From positions 1 through 38,318 of the forward strand of contig JAJYMM010000119.1 of assembly GCA_021787035.1 (NCBI GenBank): 38,318 nt of DNA. Reading direction: 5' to 3'. How positions within the stretch are numbered: position 1 is the stretch's first letter; every line of letters starts with the position of its first letter. Below are positions 23,952 to 32,535 of the stretch, in pieces. A program made the position numbers and the translations under genes. This stretch comes from Actinomycetes bacterium (GTDB lineage Bacteria > Actinomycetota > Acidimicrobiia > Acidimicrobiales > Palsa-688). The notes under the pieces were generated by a model. The model did not search any database and had not been told where the DNA came from. It saw only the letters and a program-made list of their open reading frames with translations.

Positions 23952-24902
23952 GTGCCCCTTTCCCCCGTCGGTCCGCTAACCGGTGGCACGGGCCGCTTTG
24001 TGCTAGTCGTTGGGAGCCTCTCTTGCGACCACACGATTTTTGTCGAGCAACTGCCTGGACCTGGTGAGACCGTGAAGGGCCACGGGTACCAGACGGTCCC
24101 GGGGGGTAAGGGCCTCAACCAGGCCGTGTCTGCAGCGCGCCAGGGTGCCGCGGTCGAGATGGCTTGCTGTATTGGTGGCGACGAGTGGGGCCAGCGTCTC
24201 CGCGACGTGCTGACCGAGGAGGGCATCGGGGCGGCGTTTGCCAGGACCGTCCCGGACCAGCGTTCTGGAACGGCTCTCATTACCGTGGACAGCCGAGGTC
24301 TCAACACCATCGTCGTAGCAGCAGGCGCGAACGGGCTGCTAAGCGTGAAGGATGTTGGAGCCGCGGTCGACCGCCTCGGCCCGGGGTGCCTGGTGCTCGC
24401 CCAGCTAGAGGTCCCACTGGATGCTGTCCAGGCCGCCTTTTCCCTAGCCAAGGCGAAAGGAGCCACGACCGTGCTCAACCCTTCGCCGGTCCCCCAGGCT
24501 CTGAGCCGCGAGCTGCTTGGTCTGGCCGACGTGGTGGTGCCAAACGAAGCGGAAGCAACTGCCATCAGCGGGCGAGTGTCCCCCGAAGAGGCTCTCGTGT
24601 GGTTGCAGGAGAACTCGGGGGGGTCTGTAGCCCTCACGCTTGGTGAGCGCGGCGCGCTTGTCGTGGAGCCCGGCGCAGCACCGGTGCTGGTCCCTACTTT
24701 CAAGGTTGACGCGGTTGACACGACAGCAGCAGGCGACGCCTTTTGCGGAGCGCTGGCCGCCGCTCTTGTCGCGGGGCTTAGCTTCTCTGACGCAGCCCGG
24801 CGGGCCTGCGGGGCAGGTGCTCTGGCGACAACCGCGCGGGGCGCGGTCCCGAGCCTTCCCACCGCGGCAGCCGTGGACCTACTTCTCGCCAGCGCCTGCT
24901 AA
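23952..24902 (+). CDS. Ribokinase-like (PfkB family) carbohydrate kinase
   Basis: This protein of up to 316 aa has the PfkB fold. The substrate-side motif is [18 protein letters not shown]. The C-terminal PfkB signature is [17 protein letters not shown], with catalytic Asp in the TAAGDAF motif and anion hole Gly-Ala-Gly-Asp. The overall pattern ([32 protein letters not shown]) fits ribokinase best, although other sugar or nucleoside substrates cannot be excluded, and no ribose transporter is nearby. Start GTG 23952 is the longest; GTG 24000 (V-L-V-V-G-S) is equally plausible and removes a linker-like leader. Confidence 0.88.
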   Translation: MPLSPVGPLTGGTGRFVLVVGSLSCDHTIFVEQLPGPGETVKGHGYQTVPGGKGLNQAVSAARQGAAVEMACCIGGDEWGQRLRDVLTEEGIGAAFARTVPDQRSGTALITVDSRGLNTIVVAAGANGLLSVKDVGAAVDRLGPGCLVLAQLEVPLDAVQAAFSLAKAKGATTVLNPSPVPQALSRELLGLADVVVPNEAEATAISGRVSPEEALVWLQENSGGSVALTLGERGALVVEPGAAPVLVPTFKVDAVDTTAAGDAFCGALAAALVAGLSFSDAARRACGAGALATTARGAVPSLPTAAAVDLLLASAC

Positions 24903-25010
24903 AAACCCGTCTCACCCCCCTGGCAGAGTGGGGGTGGATCGCCGGTGCCCTGAAGCCGGTCCGGAGGAGCCCTGAGCGAGTGACGGGGTTCTCCGAGGAG
25001 CCTTGGGGCG
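24903..25010 (+). terminator. Hairpin after the sugar kinase gene
   Basis: CACCCCC (24914-24920) pairs with GGGGGTG (24931-24937) across a 10-base loop, 11 bp after the stop. There is no downstream T-tract. The rest of this spacer has GAGGAG about 10 bases before the next ATG, which serves as its ribosome binding site. Confidence 0.45.
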
Positions 25011-25724
25011 ATGACCGTGCCTCGCCTGTTAGTTGTCGCCGGCATGGCGCCGGCGCCTCGTCTCGGAGGTAGTGACGTGCAAGGCAGCGGTCGCCGCGTC
25101 CCGATCTGTAGCGTCTGTGGCCAGCGTCCAGTGCTGGCGAAAAGGGGTGAGGGCTTTTCGTGCCGCAACATCTGGTGTTCGGCGGCAGACCGCCCCCTGG
25201 GGGCGGTCTTTTGGGCGGGTACTTACGAAGGAGGTCTGCGCCGGGCCATCCTTTCTTATAAGTACCACAGCGACCTGCGATGGGCGAGCGTCTTCGCGAG
25301 GTTGCTCCTCGAGCTGCTGAACGCGCATGCAACGTGGTTTGAGGAGTACGGCGTGCTCTGTCCCGTGCCCTCATTCGACGGGGTGGGCGCACGTAGGCCA
25401 TGGGGGCACGTCGAGCTCGTGTGCGCCGAGCTGTCGTCGAGGGCGGGCTGTGAATGGCCGGTGCAACCGCTCGTGCGAAAGGTTGCCGAAACCGAGCCCA
25501 TGAGCGCTACAAGCCGACCAGAGCGACGCCGGATCGCGGGTGACTCGCTTTCCCGTTCGCTGGTGATAGCTCCAGGCGCCTCCACAGAGGGAAGGAAAAT
25601 CCTGGTCGTCGATGATGTCTGCGCTTCCGGCCAGACGCTCCTGGCCATGGCACGAGTGCTCCACGCGGCGGGAGCTGATGAGGTGGCGGGCCTCGTGCTG
25701 GCCAGGGCGCTCTTCCGTTCCTGA
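25011..25724 (+). CDS. ComF-family phosphoribosyltransferase-like protein
   Basis: This 237-aa protein has an N-terminal zinc-ribbon-like part (CSVCGQRP, then CRNIWC) and the ComF segment AGTYEGGLRRAILSYKYHSD. The C-terminal phosphoribosyltransferase PRPP loop is KILVVDDVCASGQTLLAMA. ComF proteins take part in DNA uptake in transformable bacteria, but most homologues stand alone and their substrate is unknown. No other competence gene is present here. The region after the ribbon (CPVPSFDGVGARRPWGHVELV) keeps the usual ComF VPxxxxRxRxRGFN-like position in altered form. Confidence 0.87.
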   Translation: MTVPRLLVVAGMAPAPRLGGSDVQGSGRRVPICSVCGQRPVLAKRGEGFSCRNIWCSAADRPLGAVFWAGTYEGGLRRAILSYKYHSDLRWASVFARLLLELLNAHATWFEEYGVLCPVPSFDGVGARRPWGHVELVCAELSSRAGCEWPVQPLVRKVAETEPMSATSRPERRRIAGDSLSRSLVIAPGASTEGRKILVVDDVCASGQTLLAMARVLHAAGADEVAGLVLARALFRS

Positions 25725-25772
25725 GCTCCATGCCGGAGGCCCTGCGCGTGACGGGGCCGTATTGTCGTCTCC

Positions 25773-26429
25773 ATGTCTGAGGAGCCCGAGCCGTTCGAAA
25801 CGCCGGCGGAGGAGCCGCGCGCGCCAATGAATGAGCCGGCCGGCGAGGCCGTGGAGCCGGCCGGCGAGGCGGTGGAGCCGGCTGGTGGGGCCGTGGAGCC
25901 GGCGGAGTCAGCGGGACAGCCCGAGGCCTTCGAAACGCAAGCGGAAGAGACGCCGGAGCCTGTTGCGGAGGAGCCTCCGGAGCTTTTCGCGGAAGAGCCG
26001 CCGGTGGCACTCGCCGAGCTCGTGCTCTCCGAGGTGCGCCCGTCTGTAACCGTCCGCCCAGGACAAGAAGCTGGGTTGGTCGTGCTCGCCGAGATGGACG
26101 AGCCATTCCGTTCGCTCCACATGTACGTGGGCCAGTCCGAGGCGAAGGCGATCGACGCGGGTTGGCGCGGCGGGCGGCCGGCCCGCCCCGGTACCTGGGA
26201 CCTGCTACTGGAGGCGATCGAACTGCTCGGTGGTCGCCTCGACAGGGTCGTTATCGACAGGGTCGAGGAGGCCAGGCATTTCTACGCGACCCTCGAAATC
26301 GAGAGTTCCGGCACCACGCTGTCATTAGGCTGCCGGCCGTCGGACGCGATCGCGCTCGCTGTCCGCGTCCCTGATTGCGGCCTTTACACGACCGAGCAAG
26401 TCTTGTCCTCAGCCGGCCGGTACCCATGA
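25773..26429 (+). CDS. Bifunctional nuclease (BFN, DUF151) domain protein
   Basis: This 218-aa protein has an acidic, Pro/Glu/Ala-rich N-terminal tail (about 1-75) and a C-terminal BFN/DUF151 domain. The domain is recognised by LAEMDEPFRSLHMYVGQSEAKAI, TWDLLLEAIELLGGRLDRVVI and GCRPSDAIALAVR. The domain was named from nuclease activity reported for a plant homologue; in actinobacteria the function is not settled. The tail contains three 7-residue repeats of the form EPAGEAV from a 21-bp array. It probably runs with the ComF gene (48-bp gap). Confidence 0.88.
   Translation: MSEEPEPFETPAEEPRAPMNEPAGEAVEPAGEAVEPAGGAVEPAESAGQPEAFETQAEETPEPVAEEPPELFAEEPPVALAELVLSEVRPSVTVRPGQEAGLVVLAEMDEPFRSLHMYVGQSEAKAIDAGWRGGRPARPGTWDLLLEAIELLGGRLDRVVIDRVEEARHFYATLEIESSGTTLSLGCRPSDAIALAVRVPDCGLYTTEQVLSSAGRYP
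25833..25895 (+). repeat. 21-bp in-frame tandem array in the BFN gene, 3 copies
   Basis: Units begin with GAGCCGGCCGGCGAGGC at 25833 and 25854 and with the variant GAGCCGGCTGGTGGGGC at 25875. A partial GAGCCGGCGGAG follows. Each encodes EPAGEAV or EPAGGAV in the acidic tail. Confidence 0.9.
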
Positions 26430-26660
26430 GGACGCAGAGTGCTGTCCCAAGTGCCTCAGGTGGTTAAGCGCGGGTCAAGGGGTCGCAATCTGGGCGCGGG
26501 TCCCCGTCCACGTACAAAAAACGCGGCACGTCTGAAGTCGTGACCGCATATCGGTGAGTTTTTGGCCCGAAATTGAACAATTTTCTCCAGCATGTGGCCT
26601 TTTTTGAACCACATCGGTGACTTTTTCAACCACTCACTGTTCTGGAATGGAAGCTGGCGC
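26430..26660. other. AT-rich intergenic region between convergent genes, with direct repeats
   Basis: This 231-bp gap is clearly AT-richer than its surroundings (notably 26515-26645). A 17-bp direct repeat, CATATCGGTGAGTTTTT (26547-26563) and CACATCGGTGACTTTTT (26610-26626), differs at two positions and is spaced by exactly 63 bp. A hairpin ATGTGG/CCACAT (26592-26597 with 26609-26614) has a T6-containing loop. On the minus strand GTGGTT(G/C)AAAAA occurs twice, 21 bp apart. It may hold bidirectional terminators or the remnant of a small element. No ORF or transposase was seen. Confidence 0.6.
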
Positions 26661-29471
26661 CTACGAGGCCGTTGCTACGCTCACCTCGACCGATCGGGCG
26701 TCGCCCGTCTTGAGGGTCAGCTCGGACACGTTCTGAGCCGCCCGGAGGTCGTCGGCGACGAGCCGTAACGCCGCGACCTCGGCCGCGGGCCCCACGAAGA
26801 GCACTCTGTCGACTGGAGCACGTGGCCCGACCTTGGCCTCGGACTTGGCCCGGCGAATGTCGCCTAGGAGCGCGATGGCGGCCGAGTAGACCGAGACGTC
26901 CGCCGAAGTTGGCGAGGCGTCCCCCGCCGGCGCCTGACCCCCCGCCGGCGCCTGACCCCCCGCCGGCGCCTGACCCCCCGCCGGCGCCTGACCCCCCGCC
27001 GGCGCCTGACCCCCCGCCGGCGCCACCGCCAGACCACCGGGCCAAGCAGCTCGGTGGATCGAGCCCTCTTGCCACCACGACCAGATCTCTTCGGTCACGA
27101 AGGGCATGGCCGGCGCGAACAGGCGTAATACCACCGACAACCCGCCGGCGAGCGCGGCGCGGGCAGAAATCGCCCGCTCTCGGCCCATCTCGCCGTATGC
27201 CCGCGTCTTCACGAGTTCCAGGTAATGGTCACAGAAGTCCCAGAACCAGGACTCTGTACGCTCGAGCGCGCGGGCGTAGTCGAAGTCCTCGAAGGCCCTC
27301 GTTGTCGCGGACACGAGCTGGGCCAGGCTGGCCAGGAGCGCCCGGTCGACCGGCTCGGTCGCGCGCTCAGGGCTCGAGGCTGAACCGGCCGCGAGGCGGG
27401 AAGCCTCACGGGGGGAGCGTCCGTCGCCATCGCCGTCGCCGTCGCCGTCGCCGTCGCCATCGCCGTCGCCATCGCCATCGCCTCCCTCTGTGTCTCCCCA
27501 CAGGCTTGGTGAAAGGACAAATTTCGATGCGTTCAACAGCTTGAGCGCCAGCTTGCGGCCCACTTGCATCTGGCCCTCCTCGAACGCCGTGTCCATGCCA
27601 GGCCGGCCGGAGGCGGCCCAGTAGCGGACGGCGTCGGAGCCGTGCTTGTCGAGGAGGTCCTTCGGGGTTACGACGTTTCCCACGGACTTCGACATCTTCT
27701 TACGGTCGGGGTCAAGGATCCATCCCGATATGGCTGCGTTCGACCACGGCAGGCTGCCGTGTTCGAGGTGGGAGCGGACGATCGTCGAAAAGAGCCAAGT
27801 CCGGATGATGTCGTGGGCTTGGGCGCGCAGGTCCATCGGGAAGACGCGCTCCCAGTGGTCGCCGGCGGCCGCGTCCTCCCAGCCTCCGGCGATCTGGGGG
27901 GTGAGCGAGGAGGTAGCCCAGGTGTCCATCACGTCCTTGTCCGCAGTGAAGCCGCCGGGGACGTCCCTCTGGGCTGGCGAGTAGCCGGGAGGTGTGTCCG
28001 TCGTGGGGTCGACGGGCAGGTCCTTTTCGTCGGGCACCAGAGGCCTCGAGTGATCGGGGGAGCCGTCCTCGTCGAGGGGGTACCAGACCGGGAACGGGAC
28101 GCCGAAGAAGCGCTGCCGGCTGATCAGCCAGTCACTGTTCAACCCGGTTACCCAGTCCTCGTAGCGGGCGCGCATGAAGCCCGGGTGCCACCGGAGCTCT
28201 CGGCCCCGTTCGAGCAGTTCGCCCTGGTGGGCGAGCGTACTGATCCACCATTGCCGGCTGGTGACTATCTCTAGTGGCCTGTCGCCCTTCTCGTAAAACT
28301 TGACCACGTGGGTAATGGGGCGCGGTTCGCCCACAAGCTCGCCCGAGCCGTGGAGCAGCTCGACCACCCGTTTTTGCGCCCCGGCCACCGATTTCCCCGC
28401 TAGCTCGGCCATGTAGAGCTCGGCCCCTGGCTCGGAGAGGCCCGCTGGCGCCGATGCCACGAGCCGGCCGTCCCTGCCCACCACGGCCCGGACCGGAAGG
28501 GAGAGCTCTCGCCACCAGGTGACGTCGGTCAGGTCGCCGAACGTGCAGATCATCGCGGCCCCCGTTCCCTTGTCGGGCTCGGCGAGACCGTGTGCGACTA
28601 CGGGCACTGTCGCTCCGAACAGCGGAGTTGTGACCTTCGAGCCGACGAGAGACCGGTAGCGATCGTCGTCAGGGTGGACTACGACAGCTACGCACGCCGG
28701 CAGGAGCTCGGGTCGCGTCGTGTCTATGAGCAGGTCGCCGCCACCGCCTTCCTGGTGGAACGCAAGCTTGTGGTACGCGCCCGGCCTCTCTCTGTCGACG
28801 AGCTCGGCCTGGGCGACGGCTGTCCGGAAGTCGACGTCCCAGAGGGTCGGCGCTTCGGCGGAGTAGGCCTCCCCGCGGCCGAGCAGCCGGAGGAACCCAA
28901 GCTGCGAGATGCGACGCGCTCGTTCGCCGACGGTCGTGTACAGCTGGCGCCAGTCGACGGAGAGCCCGAGCTGGCGCCACGTCTCCTCGAAGACGCGCTC
29001 GTCTTCCCCCGTCAGCTGCCCGCAGAGCTCGATGAAGTTGGGACGGCTGACCGAGACGGGGTGCTGGCCCTTGCCGAGGCCACCTCTAACCGGCGGCTCG
29101 AAGTCTTCCTGGTAGGGGAGGGTCGGGTCGCAGCGGACCCCGAAGTAGTTCTGGACCCGCCTCTCGGTCGGGAGCCCGTTGTCATCCCAGCCCATCGGGT
29201 AGAAGACGGCGTACCCCCGCATCCGCTTATAGCGGGCGATGGTGTCGGTATGGGTGTAGGAAAACACGTGGCCGATGTGCAGCGACCCGCTTACGGTCGG
29301 GGGTGGCGTATCGATCGCGAACACGCGTTCGCGGGGAGCGCCCTCGTCAAAATTGAACGTCCCGCTTTCCGCCCAGATCCGTGACCACTTCTCTTCGAGG
29401 CCCGCGAGCGCCGGCTTCTCGGGTGCGCCGGGCGGGGGGCTGGCGGTGTTATTGGCGTTCGGTGCAGGCAT
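26661..29471 (-). CDS. valS: Valyl-tRNA synthetase, archaeal-type catalytic core, with two repeat insertions
   Basis: This 936-aa class I synthetase has the HIGH motif in SGSLHIGHVF and KMSKS in DRKKMSKSVGNVV. The segment after HIGH reads YPMGWDDNGLPTERRVQN rather than the usual bacterial TDHAGIATQ form, so it belongs to the archaeal-like ValRS lineage found in some bacteria. An editing (CP1) domain is present (DTTRPELLPACVAVVVHP). A C-terminal anticodon domain follows, without the long coiled-coil of E. coli ValRS. Two low-complexity inserts lie outside the catalytic core: Gly-Asp repeats at about 663-683 and APAGGQ repeats at about 815-850. Start ATG 29471 gives MPAPNANN; the open frame continues upstream into cysS and is unlikely. 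It diverges from cysS with 21 bp between starts. Confidence 0.93.
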   Translation of the reverse strand: MPAPNANNTASPPPGAPEKPALAGLEEKWSRIWAESGTFNFDEGAPRERVFAIDTPPPTVSGSLHIGHVFSYTHTDTIARYKRMRGYAVFYPMGWDDNGLPTERRVQNYFGVRCDPTLPYQEDFEPPVRGGLGKGQHPVSVSRPNFIELCGQLTGEDERVFEETWRQLGLSVDWRQLYTTVGERARRISQLGFLRLLGRGEAYSAEAPTLWDVDFRTAVAQAELVDRERPGAYHKLAFHQEGGGGDLLIDTTRPELLPACVAVVVHPDDDRYRSLVGSKVTTPLFGATVPVVAHGLAEPDKGTGAAMICTFGDLTDVTWWRELSLPVRAVVGRDGRLVASAPAGLSEPGAELYMAELAGKSVAGAQKRVVELLHGSGELVGEPRPITHVVKFYEKGDRPLEIVTSRQWWISTLAHQGELLERGRELRWHPGFMRARYEDWVTGLNSDWLISRQRFFGVPFPVWYPLDEDGSPDHSRPLVPDEKDLPVDPTTDTPPGYSPAQRDVPGGFTADKDVMDTWATSSLTPQIAGGWEDAAAGDHWERVFPMDLRAQAHDIIRTWLFSTIVRSHLEHGSLPWSNAAISGWILDPDRKKMSKSVGNVVTPKDLLDKHGSDAVRYWAASGRPGMDTAFEEGQMQVGRKLALKLLNASKFVLSPSLWGDTEGGDGDGDGDGDGDGDGDGDGDGRSPREASRLAAGSASSPERATEPVDRALLASLAQLVSATTRAFEDFDYARALERTESWFWDFCDHYLELVKTRAYGEMGRERAISARAALAGGLSVVLRLFAPAMPFVTEEIWSWWQEGSIHRAAWPGGLAVAPAGGQAPAGGQAPAGGQAPAGGQAPAGGQAPAGDASPTSADVSVYSAAIALLGDIRRAKSEAKVGPRAPVDRVLFVGPAAEVAALRLVADDLRAAQNVSELTLKTGDARSVEVSVATAS
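26921..27028 (-). repeat. 18-bp in-frame tandem array in valS, 6 copies
   Basis: CCCCCGCCGGCGCCTGAC repeats exactly at 26921, 26939, 26957, 26975 and 26993. A sixth copy at 27011 diverges in its last bases. On the coding strand it encodes APAGGQ repeats in the anticodon-binding region, between a helix ending IHRAAWPGG and the tail domain. Confidence 0.97.
27421..27483 (-). repeat. Hexanucleotide array in valS encoding (Gly-Asp)n
   Basis: CCGTCG and CCATCG hexamers alternate about ten times from 27421. The coding strand reads alternating GGC and GAC/GAT, giving a run of about ten Gly-Asp dipeptides between the catalytic core and the anticodon-binding domain. The interspersed GAT codons make this an imperfect microsatellite. 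Confidence 0.95.
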
Positions 29472-29492
29472 TACCCAGCTACGGTACTTGTT

Positions 29493-30848
29493 GTGCTCGC
29501 CTTGATGAACACCGCGACCGGCGAAGTGGCCGAGCTCGAGCCGCGAGACCCCGGGCACCTCTCGGTGTACCTGTGCGGGCCGACGGTCTCGGGGGCACCT
29601 CACCTAGGCCACGGGCGGGTCACCCTCGTCTGGGATATTTTCCGTCGCTACATGCGCTGGAGCGGTCTCAGCGTGCGCTTCGTCTCCAACGTGACCGACA
29701 TCGAGGACAAGATCATCGTGGCGGCGGCCGAGGAGGGGCGCCCCACCGCCGAGGTGGCGGGCCGCTACGAGAAGCTCTGGTGGAAGACGATGGACGGGCT
29801 CGGAGTTGAGCGCCCAGACTTCGACCCGCACGCGACCGCTTACGTCGGGGAAATGGTGGACCTGATCGCGGTCCTGCTCGCAGGCGGGCATGCCTACGAG
29901 GGCGGTGACGGGGTCTACTTCTCCACAGCCTCCGTAGAAGGCTACGGCCTGCTCGCTCGCCAGGATCTCGCGACCCTCCGCACTGGCGCCCGGGTAGAGG
30001 CAGCGGACGAAGCAGGGAAGCGAAGCCCACTTGACTTCGTGCTCTGGAAGCGCGCGAAACCAGGCGAGCCCGCATGGCCCTCCCCCTGGGGGGACGGCCG
30101 GCCCGGTTGGCACACCGAGTGCGTGGTAATGTCGCTCGGGCTGCTCGGGGAAGGTTTCGACCTCCACCTGGGCGGTCTCGACCTGGCGTTCCCCCACCAT
30201 GAAAACGAGCGCGCGCAGGCGCTTGCGGCCGACCGGCGCTTTGCCCGCCATTGGGCCCACAACGGCATGGTGGTCGATGAGCGCGGGGACAAGATGAGCA
30301 AGTCGGTTGGCAACATCACGTCGCTACCGGGCTTGCTCGACCGCTACGAAGGACGGGTGCTGCGGGCGCTCGTGCTCAACTCGCATTACCGTTCGCCGAT
30401 GGCGGTTACCGAAGGGGCGCTCGAGAGCGCCAAGGGGATGGTCGAGCGGTTGGACAACTTCGTACGGGAGACCCGCGACCTCCCGCCAGCAGAACCGGAC
30501 CCGAGTACCCTGGCCCGCTTTCGTTCGAGTATGGACAACGACCTCAACACGACCGACGTGCTTGCCGGGGTCTTCGGAGCAGTGAGCGACGCGCGAGCGG
30601 AGCCAGCGCGGGCGCCAGCGTTGGCGGCGGCCGTCAAGGAGATATGCCAGTCGGCCCTCGGGCTGGCGCTGCCGTTCGAAGAGGAGCGGCTGAACCCCGA
30701 AGTGCTCGAGGGGGTCCGCCTGCGCGACGAAGCCCGCGCAAGAGGCGACTACAAAGAGGCGGACGCAGCCCGCGAACGTCTTGTCGCGATGGGCTATGTC
30801 GTCGAGGACACGCCCGCCGGGACGCGGGTGCGCCGCCGGCCTCGCTGA
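29493..30848 (+). CDS. cysS: Cysteinyl-tRNA synthetase
   Basis: This 451-aa class I synthetase has the zinc/cysteine-binding CGPTVSGAPHLGHGR (HLGH for HIGH). The zinc-site stretch GWHTECVVMSLGLLGEGFDLHLGGLDLAFPHHENERAQ is present, and KMSKS is in GDKMSKSVGNI. A DALR-type helical anticodon domain ends the protein. CysRS rather than the mycothiol ligase MshC is indicated by the intact LHLGGLDLAFPHHENERAQ segment and full length. Start GTG 29493 aligns with the usual N-terminus (M-L-x-x-x-N-T); TTG 29502 and ATG 29505 are alternatives. It shares a 21-bp start-to-start gap with valS, so the two promoters must overlap coding DNA or each other. Confidence 0.94.
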   Translation: MLALMNTATGEVAELEPRDPGHLSVYLCGPTVSGAPHLGHGRVTLVWDIFRRYMRWSGLSVRFVSNVTDIEDKIIVAAAEEGRPTAEVAGRYEKLWWKTMDGLGVERPDFDPHATAYVGEMVDLIAVLLAGGHAYEGGDGVYFSTASVEGYGLLARQDLATLRTGARVEAADEAGKRSPLDFVLWKRAKPGEPAWPSPWGDGRPGWHTECVVMSLGLLGEGFDLHLGGLDLAFPHHENERAQALAADRRFARHWAHNGMVVDERGDKMSKSVGNITSLPGLLDRYEGRVLRALVLNSHYRSPMAVTEGALESAKGMVERLDNFVRETRDLPPAEPDPSTLARFRSSMDNDLNTTDVLAGVFGAVSDARAEPARAPALAAAVKEICQSALGLALPFEEERLNPEVLEGVRLRDEARARGDYKEADAARERLVAMGYVVEDTPAGTRVRRRPR

Positions 30849-30891
30849 GCCCCTAGCTCTTCAGCCCTAGCCCTTTAGCTCCTAGATCTTC
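30848..30891. repeat. Degenerate 14-15 bp tandem array at the cysS/SPFH junction, 3 copies
   Basis: Three imperfect units, AGCCCCTAGCTCTTC (30848-30862), AGCCCTAGCCCTTT (30863-30876) and AGCTCCTAGATCTTC (30877-30891), span the space between the convergent cysS and SPFH stops. The last unit contains the SPFH stop codon. The copies have drifted, with one base lost in the middle unit. Confidence 0.7.
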
Positions 30892-31799
30892 GGGACGCTC
30901 TCGCCAGCGACTAGAGCAGCGCCGTTGGTCTTTGCGCTGCCGGCACCGCCTTTGGCGCCTCCGAGCACGCCGGCGAGCAGGTCGGTCAGCTCGACTGGCA
31001 CGACGAACTTTGTCGACGGCGAGGAACCGATCTGCTTCAGCGTCTCCAGGTACTGGAGGGTCATGGTGGTCTGGTCGACGTCGCCGGCGACCTCCAGGAT
31101 CCGCCTGAGCGCGGCTGCGAAGCCCTGAGCGCGCAGTTCGGCTGCTTGGCGGTCGCCCTCTGCCTGCAAGATGGCTGACTGCTTTTGGCCTTCGGCCACG
31201 GTTATCGACGCCTGCTTCTGGCCGTCCGCCTCGAGGACGACAGCCCGTCGGGAACGCTCGGCCCCCATCTGCCGGGTCATCGCTTCGAGCACCGCGGGCG
31301 GGGGCTTGATCTCGCGCACCTCGACGTTGGTGATCTTGACGCCCCATCGCTCGGTGACGTCGTCGAGCTTCACGCGCAAGGCCGCGTTCATGTCCTCGCG
31401 CTTGGATAGCACGTCATCCAAGAGCATGTCGCCGACGACCGAACGCAGCGTGGTGGAAGCGATGTTGGTCGCAGCGCCCTCGAAGTTTTGGACCGCCAGC
31501 ACCGAGGTGAGCGGGTCCACGACCTTGTAGAAGATGATGAAGTCGATCGAGATGGCCGCGTTGTCGCGCGTGATGGCGGTCTGGTGGGGGATCTCGAGGA
31601 ACTGCTCCCGCAGGTCGACCCAGTTGACGCGGTCGGTCACAGGGTTGACGAGCTTGAAGCCCGGTCCCCGTGCGCCGACGGCGCGGCCCAAGCGGAACAA
31701 GATGAAGCGTTGGTACTCCTTCACGACCTTGATCGACGTGGCGGCGAGCACCAATACCGCTACGACCACTATTGCGACGATGACCAGAGCAGCGGTCAT
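30882..31799 (-). CDS. SPFH/Band 7 (stomatin-like, QmcA-type) membrane protein
   Basis: This 305-aa protein has one N-terminal transmembrane helix (about 3-25) and a Band 7 domain (VVKEYQRFILFRLGRAVGARGPGF... FLEIPHQTAITRDNAAISIDFIIFYKVVDP). A long Ala/Glu/Gln-rich coiled coil follows (EADGQKQASITVAEGQKQSAILQAEGDRQAAELRAQG). Stomatin-like proteins form oligomeric membrane scaffolds. Its ATG overlaps the NfeD stop (ATGA), and NfeD-SPFH pairs are a widely conserved module in membrane protein quality or microdomain organisation. Confidence 0.93.
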   Translation of the reverse strand: MTAALVIVAIVVVAVLVLAATSIKVVKEYQRFILFRLGRAVGARGPGFKLVNPVTDRVNWVDLREQFLEIPHQTAITRDNAAISIDFIIFYKVVDPLTSVLAVQNFEGAATNIASTTLRSVVGDMLLDDVLSKREDMNAALRVKLDDVTERWGVKITNVEVREIKPPPAVLEAMTRQMGAERSRRAVVLEADGQKQASITVAEGQKQSAILQAEGDRQAAELRAQGFAAALRRILEVAGDVDQTTMTLQYLETLKQIGSSPSTKFVVPVELTDLLAGVLGGAKGGAGSAKTNGAALVAGESVPKI

Positions 31800-32467
31800 G
31801 CGCCCTCCTTTTGTTGTTCTTGCTGTGTGGGGCTCAGGGCGTCAGTCCCGGGCACGGTACCTACTTCTGACCAGACCAACAACCTGAGGCCCTCCACCCT
31901 GGCCACGTGGACGGGAGCTCCAACCGGCAATGGGCCCGACAGGGATTCTGCCGTCCAGGTTTCGTTGTTGACCTGGCAAATGCCCTTGGGCATGAGAGCA
32001 GTAGTAGCGGTGCCCGTGGCACCTACTAGGGCGTCCGTCCCGAGCGGGGGGACGTCTTGGCGGCGGTACGCGATCGCCGGGACGACTAGGACGAATCCGA
32101 CCAGGGCGCTCGCGAAGGCCACTGCTGCCAGGGCCCAGGCGGTAGCGGAAGCCCACCCACCAGCGGAAACGGCTATAGCCCACGCCGCGGCAAGCACTAG
32201 CACGGGGACCGGCACGAACCACCCGTGCCCGCCGGCATGAAACCCAGCTACGATCACGCCGACGACGGTCGCCGCCAGCACGACCCCTACGAGCCACGGC
32301 AGCCCGCCGCTCGCGAACAGGCTGAGCATGGTCACGGCTGCGGCCAGGAGGGCGAGCGCCCCGCCAGCGACGCCCAACAGCAGGCGCCGGGCCAAGACCA
32401 GGTGACGCAGGTCGGGTGCGACCGGAGCCGCCAGTTGCCGCCGGGGCCCTACGAAGCTCTGGCCCAT
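31796..32467 (-). CDS. NfeD-like membrane protein
   Basis: This 223-aa protein has about four hydrophobic spans between residues 35 and 145. A C-terminal OB-fold NfeD domain follows (LGTDALVGATGTATTALMPKGICQVNNETWTAESL... VHVARVEGLRLLV). It is the partner of the stomatin-like protein encoded immediately downstream, with overlapping stop and start codons. Start ATG 32467 is supported by AGGAGCG seven bases upstream. There is no N-terminal ClpP-like protease domain, so this is the short NfeD form. Confidence 0.85.
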   Translation of the reverse strand: MGQSFVGPRRQLAAPVAPDLRHLVLARRLLLGVAGGALALLAAAVTMLSLFASGGLPWLVGVVLAATVVGVIVAGFHAGGHGWFVPVPVLVLAAAWAIAVSAGGWASATAWALAAVAFASALVGFVLVVPAIAYRRQDVPPLGTDALVGATGTATTALMPKGICQVNNETWTAESLSGPLPVGAPVHVARVEGLRLLVWSEVGTVPGTDALSPTQQEQQKEGA

Positions 32468-32535
32468 GTGCCTCGCTCCTTTGAAATACCAGGGCACCAA
32501 CTGCCCTGGGACCTTCGTGGAGATAGTCTACCCGC

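Noticed and set aside
26430-26660. Insertion sequence in the AT-rich gap
   Set aside because: No transposase fragment, clear terminal inverted repeats or target duplication could be seen.
26626-27544. Repeat-rich frames on both strands over the valS arrays (Gly-Ala-Gly or Pro-Ala runs)
   Set aside because: They arise from reading the 18-bp and 6-bp arrays in other frames. The valS frame alone carries a recognised protein on both sides.
29493-30848. MshC (mycothiol cysteine ligase) instead of CysRS
   Set aside because: The intact zinc-site and tRNA-synthetase segments and the C-terminal anticodon domain favour CysRS.
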